A DNA stretch of 64,000 nt from Neonectria sp. B-13 (taxonomy: Eukaryota; Ascomycota; Sordariomycetes; Hypocreales; Nectriaceae). Of the stretch, positions 10,931 to 22,867 are shown piece by piece (the stretch's first letter is position 1; each line of letters opens with the position of its first letter). Made by a program: the position numbers and the translations under genes. Below the pieces are notes generated by a model, which worked only from the letters and a program-made list of their open reading frames with translations, was not told the DNA's origin and did not search any database. The stretch covers positions 4,839,296 to 4,903,295 of the forward strand of contig NOKP01000001.1 of assembly GCA_002682825.1 (NCBI GenBank), in the 5' to 3' direction.

Positions 10931-12483
10931 TCAGTATCTCTCTTGTCGGAACCCGTTGGCGCGTGGGGCATCGTATTGGACGCCTGTCATAGACTCGGGG
11001 CCATTGGGGATGGTGTTGCTTATAGACCGGATGGGCGGCAGTTCAGGCCGAGTCGCGTTGGCGTAAGGGTCCGCCGCATAGTTGGCGGGCTGCTGAGTCG
11101 CCGGTGGCGGAGGCGGAGGCGGAGGCGGAGCGGCTTGCGCCGTCGAGGTATGGAGTTCTCCTCGTAGTTGGGCGCTCTCCATGCGAAGTCCCTGCATTTC
11201 ACGGCGGAGCATCTCGTTCTCCGCCGCCGCAGTGTTGTAGTGTGATTGCAGCGCGCGAATGGTATCAGTCTGTCTTTGATGCTCGGCAATCGCTGACGCT
11301 TGTTAGTAATAAACCCGAAAATTTGGTAAAACCAAGAAAGAACTCACCCTTGGTTAGGATCTCCCATTTGGATGCCTTCGAGCCACGTTCCTGGGGCATC
11401 AGGTCTCGCAGTTGATCGAACAACTCCTTCATCTCCGTTCTTCTCTTTCGTTCAGCCAACTTGTGACTAACCCTCAATTCGGGAGTGCGGCTGTAGGGCT
11501 GAGATCCGGTGGGGCCATTTCCTTCTTCAGCCTGGAGATCGCTCAGTTGCTTGTGCTGCATAGTGTGATGATGGACGGGAGGGAAATCAGAAGCATTGGA
11601 CATGCGCGAGTAGTCACCCTCATCCAGTCCTCGTTGTCCAGGTGGTAGTCGCGACTCGGTGGTGAATTGGCTGCTGGCAACAGATTCGGTAATGCTACTC
11701 CGTCTCGAATCGGGATACTGGGCGACGCCTCCCACTCGCTGAATATCCTCCTCTGGGAAAGCCCAGGCCTGGCCCTTGGTAGGCTCTGCTGCTCGAGCAA
11801 TGTGTCCGGTGGCTGGTCCAGTAATGGTGGGCGCAGTCTTGCTGGTCTTGGAATCGGGGTTGCGGTCGGTGTTTGGCTGGTAGCCATTGGAGATTCGATG
11901 GACGGACAGGTTCTCCAAACCGGAACGTGGGTTTCGCTGGTTGTGGAGGGTGTTTTGGATAGATGTGGTCGACTGGTTGTGGGTTGCGTACGGGGAGTTT
12001 CCGAGTCGCATGTCGCTGAATCCCTGATTGATCCTGCTGTCCACGCTTTCTCGTCGCAGTCCTCCGATGCCTGGGTTAAGCGTCTCTCCCGACGTAGGGG
12101 GCGACACGATGGCGGAGACGCTCATATTGGTGGTCGAGGGCGAGACGAGGGCCTGGGGAACCATGTTGGATGCGATGGGCGAAGGGGTCTTGTCTTGCGA
12201 CGACGATTGGTATCCAGAGCCACTTGGGCTCAGGCCATTCACGTTGAAGGAGGCGGCGGATGTATCTACGGGAAGCAGGTTAGCCAAGACGCAACCCATT
12301 GACACCAAAGATAATGAACGGCATACGCTTACTGGAGGCGTCCGCGTTGGAGTAAAAGCCCGAGTCTCGCAAGTGTGGCGGAGGATGGTTGGGGCCGGAA
12401 ACCGGGGCTTGGTCGTTGTTGAGGATGTTGGTGAGGCCGGCCGTCTTGGGAGGCGGAGGACGCTGCTGATTGTGACTCTCCAT
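10931..12483 (-). CDS. bHLH transcription factor, Esc1-like (476 aa)
   Basis: Three exons, 12483-12333, 12265-11348 and 11292-10931, with introns of 67 and 55 bases (GTAAGC and GTGAGT donors; the second intron has a clear branch-site ACTAAC) give 477 codons. The second intron splits the HLH domain. The basic region HKLAERKRR carries His318, Glu322 and Arg326, the class-B signature expected to read CACGTG. Helix 1 is EMKELFDQLRDLMP, the loop QERGSKASKW, and helix 2 begins EILTKAIAEHQ. A heptad-like segment follows (AENEMLRREMQGLRMES), then a run of nine prolines around residue 420. The long N-terminal part is Ser/Pro/Thr-rich and probably disordered. The domain resembles S. pombe Esc1 and related fungal developmental bHLH regulators; that assignment is by recall of the basic region. 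Confidence 0.9.
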
Positions 12484-15073
12484 GGCAGATGCGGTTCGAG
12501 GTCAAGTCGAAGCCAGGCGACAAGTCGACTTGGACAGGACGGGAGATTGGTGGTAGAAAAGGCACTTAGGTCGGGTGCGAAAAGCCGTTAAGATGGCAAA
12601 CAGATGGTGGCGTGTATGCGATGAAAGGGACTGGGTTGGTACAATCGTCGACAGTATGGGGACAGGTTTCGGGCAAGAGGCCGGTCGAGTCTGCGAACAC
12701 TCGGGATTCGAGATAAGACTGGACGAGGCGGGAGGATATGTAGTGCGAATCGTCGGGCTAGGCGAGGCGAGGGCGGCCTTGGCCGGGAGAGGGCAGCGGA
12801 GAGCAGAGGCCCCGAAAAGGGTCGCGGAAGGTTCGTGTGGTGACAGCAGCGGCAGGGGATCGTAGGAGGAGGAGGCGACGAGACGAGGAGGCACGGCGAC
12901 GGGAGAGACGAAGGTGGGAAAACGCACTCAGGCAAGGCTCCGTGGATGAGAGGAGCGAGTTGGGTGTTAGGAGAGAGGCTGGGAGGGGCTCTTTGACCAT
13001 GAAGATGGATGGATCGATGGAGTGGATGGGAGAGTGGATGGAATTGAGCACAGCGACAAGAGGCAACATGGTTTTCAGCACTTCACGCCCACTGGCAGGC
13101 GGAAGAACCCCCAAAACTCGCAAGATTCCCCCCAGTCAAGCCGCGGCCGATGTACAGTTGGTGCTTGACTCGGTGAGAGAGGTACATGCTTCTGGCCCTC
13201 TGGGCGCTTTTGGCTAGGCCCACGGGGCATTGTCGCCCTGTGGGCGCTGTGGTCCTTCTGGCTTGGAGGGTAGTTCCCTGCCTGCCAGTTCAGTGTCCAT
13301 GTCCGCTGTCCACTATCCACTGTGCCAGCGTCGGCGCCAACGCTGGCGCCAAGTGCCATTGAGGACCTGAGTCTCTGAGAAGCTGAGAACCACACGCCCC
13401 CATCCCTTCCACCATGTGCAAGCCCAAGGGAAAAACATGGCTGGCTTCCATCCCCCCCTGTGAACACGCAGTGTGGATTCCCACTAGGGGGGCGAGTGAG
13501 GGAGAGGACGGGAGGTACTTCGCCAGGTGCGCCGTTTCGATACTGGTCTCTCCCAAGACAGGTGGCCCGCGCGTGGCGGCTTGCAGCCACAAGTACCCCG
13601 GGCCATCCAGCGACCGCAGCTGGCGCGAGAAAGCCATGGAAGTGGTACCTGGCACCCCTGTAGCATAGACTCGAGTCAGGGCCGAGGGCAAGGGAGGGCT
13701 TGTGCAGTCCGCGGTGGCACGCGCCCTGGGGAACCACCGCATGCGACCCCGAAACGAGGCCACAGAGGACGGGTGGTCAGTAGTCGGTACGGGAGGTGAC
13801 AGTATCCCCCACTGGGTCCCCGTTCCATGTGTCAAGGTACTCTCGCTTGATCCGATACCCACGACAAGCTGTCACGCTACTACACTTGGGGTGTGTCCAC
13901 TTGCGCAGCTTGTACCCATCGGCGCCATCCATCGCCCATCCATCGCCCTCCCCAAAAACCTTGACCAGTCCGCCGTGGAGAAAGCGTGCAGCTAACACGC
14001 TGTTTGGCTGGAGGCGGAGGAGAGAGGGGGCGTGCCGTATTCACTGACGCCAAAGATGGCACAGAGTGACGAGCCATCATCAGAAACCGCAAGACAGACT
14101 GCCCGGCAAAGAGCGCGCCAGCCCGTATGCTAGCTGATAGGCAGTCAAGCAGATACTGTAGCATGGTTGACTGGCCGCCGATAAGCATGAGGAGCCAGGT
14201 AAGATCATGGGTATCTTGGGGCGCCTGGCGCGCTCACCTCAAGTCAATGCACCGGGTAGTCCGCGGCACCGTCCTTATTCAAAAGGACCTGGGGAAGAAG
14301 TCAATACACCAATAATACTACCACAGACATCCAGGGCTCGTGGACACAAGGTACCGACAATGGGCTCCCTGGGAGATGCTTGGCCAAGATGCCAAGTAAT
14401 GTAATGTTGGTTCCCCGGGTCTGCACATCAAGGACCACCCCCTAGCGCATCGGCTATTCCCTTCGCCCAGCCGCGCAGATGGCAACGTGTGATGAGATGA
14501 GATGACCGGGACTGCTGCATGTGGGTGGACCGGGCTGGGCTGAGGAGGGCACGGAGCGAGAAGGTACAGAACCAGAGGCACAGAACACCTGTGCGACGAC
14601 GGTCCACAGCCGGCCACTCGCTCTTCCGTCCACTAATTCAGCCATCCATCGATCCATCCGACCAGTGGCCGCGCCAAGCAAGGGCAACATGGACTCGTCG
14701 TTTGTTTGTTCGCACAGATTTACTCGAGACATGTGGCCGGCGCAAGAGGGAGCGGAACAGGGACACCGGCCTGGAGAGACAAAGGAATGTCTCTACCCGG
14801 TCGGCTTGCCCCCAGGACACGCGATGTCGTCGCCCACATGCCAATCATCGGCCATTGTATGGCGCACATCCCGGTTGAGCACGTTCCTCGCCGAACTCTC
14901 CCACATCTGGTGGATGTACAGTGCAAGGGCCGGGAAGCCACAAAGTGTTACCCGCCCAGGCCCCCCGGCTCGCCCAGGTCGAAGGACTGAGAACGGAATA
15001 TGGAGCAATGGCGACATACCCGCGGATTGCTGAAGTCGTGAGCGAAGGGGAGTGGGAGTAAGGACGTGGGATT

Positions 15074-15110
15074 GACGATGGACGATGAACGATGGACGAT
15101 GGACGATGGA
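15074..15110 (+). repeat. GACGATG/GACGATGGA-type short tandem repeat
   Basis: Five copies of a 7-base gacgatg-like unit with one substitution, in the gene-free tract upstream of the bHLH gene. Confidence 0.7.
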
Positions 15111-15801
15111 AGGAGCAGCGTATGAATAGAAAACTCTTCAAAAAGGCTCAAAAGCCAAAGCTCGGTTTCCGAAACGTCGTGGCATCCCAGGGCTGAAAGA
15201 GCGTTCTGATGGGGCCACATGGAGGCCAGTGCCGGCTAATTAATGTGTAGTTGGATCACCCTCCCCGGAATTGGGGGTCTCTGCACAGTTTGGCGGTGCG
15301 TGGGCCCGCTGAACAGCGAATTGAACACCAGCTCTCCGGGGGGTCCCGTCATGATGCGATACAAGTGTAATCCGCCCCATCGCACTCGGTACATCACGCT
15401 ACGTACCCAGGTACGCACTACGTACTCTAGTAGTAGTAGTAGTAAATCGCAAAGAACGAATTAGTGCGCACGCGGCTGGTCAGCCCAAGGAACGGGACTG
15501 GGAAACGAGTGGGTGTGTGGCTTGCACCGAGCCAGGGCTCCTCGTGCGCCGCCAACTAGCGCATCCGGTCCCATGCTCCCATTTTAGGGCCAAGCCGGGG
15601 GGCAGCCCTGGGGCCATGGCTGCTAACTACCCAACTAATGATGTGGGAATCGGCTTCTGCTGAGTCCTATCTGCTTCTGCCCTGCTCCCAAGCAACAAAG
15701 TGACTTTGCTACCTTCTCAACCTTGGACCTTGTATCCTGGGTCCTGGGCCTTGCCCGCATCCTTGGTGCTTTGGTGCTTGCCCGCGCGATCTTTCCGCCG
15801 C

Positions 15802-15807
15802 CACGTG
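15802..15807 (+). promoter_or_regulatory. Perfect CACGTG E-box upstream of the bHLH gene
   Basis: A palindromic CACGTG about 3.3 kb upstream of the start of a class-B bHLH gene whose basic region is predicted to read exactly this hexamer. Function is inferred only; the hexamer is expected by chance every few kb. Confidence 0.2.
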
Positions 15808-18800
15808 AGGTGCATCTCCCAAATACCAATGGCGCCGCGCGACATGACTGGCCCGTCGGCACTTTCCTCTGGCTCTCCCTCAGCTTCCCCTCACTGTGCT
15901 CTGTATTCGTATATTCGTACTCTGCAGGTACTTCGCGAGAGTAGATTCGCACGTAGGCACTAAGGTACGAACACCCTTGAATCCTGTCGATCATCAGCTT
16001 GCTTAATCCTGACGGGACCTTTCTCGGAAAATACCTGGTTCGAACTGGCGTTCACCCGGCAGGGGGCGCCGCATCAGCATGTCGCAAGCACGCAGACACG
16101 CGGACAACGCAGAGACTCCTCAGCATGCATCATGCTGCCATCGTCCGTCCTCCGTCCTGCCTCTCTTCCCCAGAAAGACGCAAGACATTGGCGGCGGACG
16201 GAAACACAGCCGATCTAGGCGCCGCCTGTCAGGTCCGTACACTGGGGATGTGTTTGGTCAGTGAATCTCGATGGACATCCAAGGACCAAGCACCAAGCAC
16301 CCGCACGCCAGCCCACCCCGACAGGGGTGCGCCTTGGCCCCCCAGAGCAGAGTGGTGGGCGATGGGGATGGTGATGGTGATGTGTTTAGAGGAGTAAAAA
16401 GCAACGACTAACAAGAAGAAACAGAAAACCACATCTTGCACACCCCCTCCCCTGCTGTCCTGGATTTCTGGATCTGGGCTCGTATTTTCGTGAGCCACGT
16501 ATTCTTCCGATGTTTATTACAGCAGATCTGTGCAATTTATGCCGTCTCAGTATGAAAGCCACGGCGTGTCACTTGCAGCAGCACACCTGATAGTGTTGGA
16601 TCCCAGCGTGTCACTTGCAGCTATAGTACAGTATATTCGATACGAGAGGTACGAATCAATATTCTGGACGCTCGCCAGGTCTCAAAGCCGTGCAGTTCGC
16701 ATCAGACAGCGTGGCATTCACGAGTGGGCAACGCGGTGCCATCGTGCACATCTCACATCTCGCATCTCGCATCAGGCTGTCTAGGACTCTGTTTCGTAGG
16801 CTCCCAATCTCCCAGGGCACCAGGCTCCCAGGCTCAGGCTCCCAGGCTCCCAGGCTCTTACAACGTACTATGTAAGCCAAGCCCTGAGCCACGTTATGTG
16901 CGTGTCCATCCGTATAGCGCACACTGTGCCTCCACAGACTTCCTTCACACCATCACAGCACACGCACCTGCACACACGCACGCGCACGCGCACGCAACTG
17001 CAGTGGGTTGTCACCGCCAGACGTTTCTCCACGGCATGGCTCGAGAGGAACACTGATCAAGGTTGCTTTTTTCCAGTCCCTAGTCTGGACTCGGGCGCCA
17101 AATCACACGGAAGCCTTGCCTGATAGCAACGCCATGCGGTTCCTCACAAGGCACAAAGCTGACGAAACCCCGCTAGCCGCTCCTCTCTCGACCAAGACAA
17201 CAATCAATTTTGTTGTCGCGTACGGACGTACGGATGCATCGTGTACTGTACCCGTGAATAAAGCCATCATCCAGCGATACACGGCGATTTGCGTAACATA
17301 AAGGAGGAAAGGCTTTCTCACGTGGGTGTTGGCATCCCATGTCCAGGGACATGACTTGGCCCCTTGTCCAGTGGTTCCTCCGTCTTGGGATCTTCATTAA
17401 CTGCTCACACCAATGCTAGCAAGGCATCTATCTCGACGATCTCAACTACCACAGCTTTGCTAAAGTACGAAGTACAAAGCCACGGTTTCATACAGTACCC
17501 AGGCAGTTCGAGGAAGCATCTCTCAACAGGATGCGGAAACGCCCTTGCTACGGCAGGTGGCGCGCCGGTTGGTCTCACACGAATACACATCTCAAAGCCT
17601 CACGAATTCCCATCGTCCATGCTTGCCTACGGGGCATCCATCGTAAAGTGGAGAAACTCAACACCCACGTGGTTCTGCGGTACCGGCTCGCATGCCCCTT
17701 TCACCTCAGCTCGCCTTTCTTCGAAACAAGGCAAGCATCCCTGGGCAGCGGGCACGAGAGAAAAGCAATGAGACAAACAGACGGCGTTTGCGGCACAGTG
17801 CACAACTGCCGTCGAGTTTAGTGGCAACGGTCCACAATTGTCGACCGCAGCCGGACCCACGAGATGCGGCAAGCACAGAGCCACAGATGGTTGCGAATAG
17901 ACATGGCCAGAAAGCCCCAGACGACCACCCACTCAAGACATCACATTATCTTAACCACATGAACTTCCACTTGTCGTACGTCTGATGCTCGGACTCTGGG
18001 TATTCGCCTGGTGCAGCTAGGTAGGCGAGACGTGCTGTCATTGGCTCCCCTCTTGAAGCCCTGATGCTCGCGGATGAGCATCCAGCCACGGATCGGCCAT
18101 CTTCTTTCTCGAGAAGTAAAAGAGTCAAGCTCTTGTCCTCGTCTCACGCCATGGTCCACTGTGGCTGGCTCCATTGCGGCTTCTCGCCTGCCATTATGGA
18201 CAACAGACTTGTCTCAATCTCAGTCGAGTCTCACTGTCAGACCCATTCATTCTTCTCCCCGCTCAAGCCAACCCCCAGGTTTCGCCCCAGCCAGTCGATT
18301 GATTTGCCCTCGCCGAGTGTTTCCAGTCCGTCCAAGTACCATCCTCAGCCGATCGTATGTGTGTCGGGCCTGATGCCACTATCTCGTCCGTGTGCATCTG
18401 CTCCCTGCTTAATCAATGAGCGCCAGTCCCTCTCCGCCTCCACGAAACCAGCGCGTGGCGCTGGTGCTAGTCATGAGATCTATCGATCGACAGCCAACAA
18501 GCAGGGAAGTCACTGGTCAGAGCACAAGGCGGCGATTAATAGTAAGTCAGCCTCCGGTATCTTCTAACACGGAACGAGGGCGCCAGCTTTCGTCGTCGCA
18601 TACTAGGACCGTGCGAGTGCAGTCTGCTTGCCCAACAGTTCAAGTCAGGTACGGTCTGCTTGCCACCCAACTTGAATCGGGACATCATGCATCCACTACA
18701 CTAGCTTCTCAGAACTGAGCGGGGTGCTGATCGCCACCTAAGTTTTAACGTGAGGCAGGCTTGGAAGGGTCCGAGGGAACGGCTCCTAGGACGTTTAGCA

Positions 18801-21800
18801 AGGGGCCTCCCGCCTAGCCCTCCATTGACTTGGTTTTAGCATCAAGGGCCCGAGCAAATATTGCGAAGCCCGGTAAGAAGAAAGGATGGTAACATTTTAC
18901 TATTTTTACTGCCATTCTCCGGACCTCGCGAACGACGTCGACTAGGCTGAAACCCATTCCCAAGTTCCTCCGAGGCTCTCCAAATCCGACTTGTCATAAT
19001 CTTATCACCACAACTTCTCCCTGTCTGGGCCTGTCATATCAGCCCCACCTCCTAAAAGCGTACTACGATGAATCGGCACCTCATCGCAAGCCACTGGGAG
19101 TTCATTGAAACTAGTTGCAGGGCGGAATCCTTGACTGGTATGCCGCTTGACAAAAGCGTCATTCTCATCAACGTCCCATTCACGCTGGGCTCTTTTCTGC
19201 ATAAGTCGTCTCCGTTGCTTTTTTCTTTCTGGGTTAAGCAACACGAACTACAGGAGTTTCACGGATACACTTTTCCCGGAATTCGTTATGATCTATATAC
19301 GGCAAGTGGACACTTGACTATCAGAGTAGTTATACGGTTAGTCTGATACGGAACGTGCAGAACGCAGGTCCAAACCCTTTGTGTCTGCACGAAGTACACT
19401 CCGAGCTTGCTGTTCCCTGCGCCTGCTTCGGCTTACCGCTCCGTCCCACTTCGTACAGTCAAACTGAATCTGTACCTCATGAATGTCAGATCGTGCTATT
19501 CCGCGGCCTCCCTTCATATGTCCTCGACACGGCACCTGCAGCTTGCCAAGAATCAGACAGGTTCCTTTATTACACGGCATGACATGCTCTCGGCTGTACT
19601 TGCAATTGCCTAGAGGACCAGACGAATTCGGCCGCCAGCATGGTGTGACTTCTCGCAGCCTTGGCCCCGTCTCTTGCTCTCTGTGTGTTCTTCGCAGAGA
19701 GCAATACTTGGTGCGCACGTACTCTGGTTCTCTCGTCCTCGATTCCCAGCTCGTCTAGGCCTTTCCCATTGTGGCACGAGTCCACTGAGGAAAGTGCTGC
19801 GTTTTGGGCAATTCCGCTCCCGGTCGCCGTCTTGAGGGTTGCCACAGTTTTCTCAGAGTCCAGTGCCGTATCACCTCGTCGCCAGACTCGGGTTAGAGTG
19901 GACGACAATGGACTGGCCGCGAAACGCCAGACCAAGCCGCCATCATTACGGGCGTCTCCATGCAGCAGCCTCCGTTGAACTGAGACTCCCAAGATGTCCA
20001 GTAGGTTTGCGGTATGACTCCCAACTAGAGCAGTCACCGCTTTGCCACATGACGGGGCGTTCGGGCCTCGGGCACGAACAAACAGAAAGCCTCTCCAGTT
20101 TGAGCAGTCAGTCAACAGTCTGGCAGATAGTCTAGCCTCATATCCACAGCGGAGGCTTGTTAGCTCAGCCACGCAAAACTCTACTCCTCCCAGCTTGGGG
20201 TGCACGGGGCTAAAACTTGGCATGGCGAGAAGTGGCTAGTCAACCAGTGTAGGTTCGACATGTCTTGCGCCTTCCACGTTGCCATAATCAGCAAAGCCCT
20301 GTAAGAGTGGCGGGACGATGTTACGTGCTGGCTTCTCGGGTCTCACCTCATGCATTACAAGCTTCCCGGCAACGAAAGAAGAAAAAAAGGACCACACGCC
20401 TCAACCGATGTAACGATGGGAGCGAATGCCCATCGCCAATCGTCGTCCCTGGGTGACTTCCCCCGGGTAGTGAGGCCCGAAGAGGCTGTAGACTTCCGCC
20501 GAGGCTGACTACGAATACTTGGGGGGAATGTCGAAAAGTCAGACAAGTTTCGGGGAGCTACATCGAGGGTACGAATGAATGCAGGCACCAAATGCTGTGC
20601 TGCCGATTGGTTTTGGACCGACCGACGCACCTGGTATGTGATCCCCGTGCTGCCGTGCCACGGGGTCAAGCCCGAAGGAAGGCTGCATATCTTCAGACGC
20701 CCATCCAATGGACCTCTCGCCAAAGAATACTGGTGGTAGGGTGGCTCTGATCTCTTTGGAGCCACGGCCCTTGTTAATAAAGCCGTCTAACGGCGGCGGG
20801 CAGCATGTTGTCTCAGTTCACCGACACGTCAAGTCAAGCCGTTGACTAGAGGCCAGAAGGTGGAAGTGCTTGCTGTGTTTCTGTTGGGAGTTGGCTTTTA
20901 TGACGCCTGACGAGCTGGGAGAGATATCTTGGCAGGCCTGTGATACCTCACCTCGGCCTGCAGTCTATTCTGGAGGGTTACGAGAGACAGGGCGCGGGTA
21001 GATGAACGAGCGAACATCACCAACACGGCCCCCGGAACCCCCAACGATTGAGTCGTTTCCCCCCCCCCCTACTCACGCATACCCCGGACTCTCGAGCACT
21101 TCTCATCGCCGGCCTAGCAGGTTCCGATCCCGCCACTCGATCAAGCCCTCCGAGTCCCAAGCCTCCGAGGCCGCTAGCTCAACGCCCGCCGCTGCCCGAT
21201 GCTCCGCTCGTCTCCGCACCGACCAAGTCCAGGAGCACTTGTACTCAAGTCTTCCCGCCTCTCGTTCGACCATTTCGCGATGGACGAGCCCTCCTGTGGC
21301 GTCAGAGTGTCTCGGACCCATCAATTTCCTCTTCGCGTTGACTCTGACAGCTTTTTGGCGGCCAGTGTCCACCCGTTCTATCCACCTGGCAAGGGAGTAT
21401 TATCGTATCCCGACCCCAGAATCTGGCCGTTGGGCGATCCTCGAGGAAAGACTATTAGAGAACCTTTGCAGCTATGCACTCTAAGGTGCCATCCGTTCCG
21501 GGTCTTGCGGAGAGACTCAAGAGAGTTGCACGGTCGAGCCGAACCCGCTTCAAGGCGGAGTAAAAACGGGACTGAGAGATCACTTACTCCGAGTCTCGGC
21601 CCAACGCCCGCTGAGACCACACCGGCAACGCCTCCACCTCCATCAACGCAAGGAGCCCATCCCGTGCTCTGTTCTCGACTCCAAAGGGCCTCAAAGGCCA
21701 CAATCACACGCGCCCAGTGCCTGAGACCCAGGTGCCGCTGCCACCGGACCAGTATTCCCACCTGCCGGCCATGTTGCCATGATATCCCGCCCTGGTTCTG

Positions 21801-22867
21801 TCTCACATCCCCTTGAGTTTCCCGTCTTTCTTTTCTTTTCCCAAAATTTCTTGCCCGCCGAAGGCTTTACTTGGCACCACGTCTGTCAAGTTCGTCTGCA
21901 CTGTGCCTGCTTGTGTCGGGTACTGTGGCGTTCGATTTGTGTTGTTTGGGTGGGGGGCTGCACTGTGAGACATGCAGCCTACGATAGCGTAGGTCGCGGC
22001 GGATGAGGAATAGATGATGTGAGGGGGGGCGGAGAAGCCTTCGGGAGGTTATCCGTGGCCGCGGCTAGATGACAGGCACACTGGACGGCTGGGGAACGTT
22101 GCTTATTACCGACTGAGAGGGGGGCGCCGCTTGGATGATGTTGAGGACGTGGTGTCGCAGAGATAAGGCAGGGGAAATAGTCTCGCTAGGCTATGATCAT
22201 CTCATCCTGTCGTCAGACTCAGACAAACGTGTGATGCGGTAGGTGTCTCGGTCCATGGGCTTTTTTCCATGATGCCATTCATGGGTTTAGGAATGCTGTA
22301 TGACCCAGCCACCTGACGTATTGTGCCAGGCTCCGTCCCAGCCAGTGTGATAGCATTTCGGGTCGACCAATCTGTCGACACCCAAGGCTTGTATCTTGTC
22401 TAGTAGAGTAGCTTGTTCCCAATCATGAAGATGTGATTTCCTTCAGAACGGGCGAGTCCACACGCCAACTTCACTACTGAAAGCATAATGTCAGGAACAC
22501 CGGGAAGACTGTTGTGTTGGGGGTCCAAACCGTCAGCCCGTCTTCACATTTGGAGCCTCACAAGTAGACCGGGCCGTCTCATTAACCCATCATTAGATGT
22601 TTATGTGAATTGAGTGGGAGCATATAGTCAGTCTCGCGTTTGCCCTCCACGCAAGGCAGTTAAAAGGGGTCGTTCCGTTTTGTTCTGAAACTCCTCCATT
22701 TTTCCCCCCATCGTTGCTTCATGATAACTAACATCAGCAGTCCTATGTACCGCTCCATCCCATCCAACATCCGTACGTCCGTCCGTCCAAGAATCGCAAA
22801 ACCATACCCACAACAAGGCGCCACGATGCAAATTTATCTTCCCTTTTCTTTGTCACTGGAAGTTTCC

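Larger units (their letters stand above)
12484..22867. other. Gene-free tract of about 10.4 kb behind the bHLH gene
   Basis: No frame in either strand shows a family motif, and the open frames overlap one another in several frames, as expected by chance. The longest are 220 codons at 13075-13737 (-), 217 codons at 19570-20223 (-) and 205 codons at 21199-21816 (+). The tract contains simple repeats (15074-15110, 15429-15443, 16798-16860) and an E-box CACGTG at 15802-15807. It contains no recognisable transposon genes or AT-rich RIP-like sequence. It lies upstream of the bHLH start and downstream of the PEX5 stop, so it may hold a very long 5' leader, distal regulatory DNA or non-coding transcripts. 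Confidence 0.55.

Noticed and set aside
13075..13737. 220-codon minus-strand frame
   Set aside because: Overlapped by a 190-codon frame in another phase of the same strand. Neither has a motif, and the frame lies upstream of the bHLH gene.
19570..20223. 217-codon minus-strand frame in the gene-free tract
   Set aside because: Overlaps plus-strand frames of similar length, has no motif, and its Ser/Arg/Ala composition is what random GC-rich DNA gives.
21002..21816. Two overlapping plus-strand frames of 160 and 205 codons
   Set aside because: Pro/Ser-rich translations in different phases with no family signature. They are more likely leader or spacer sequence.
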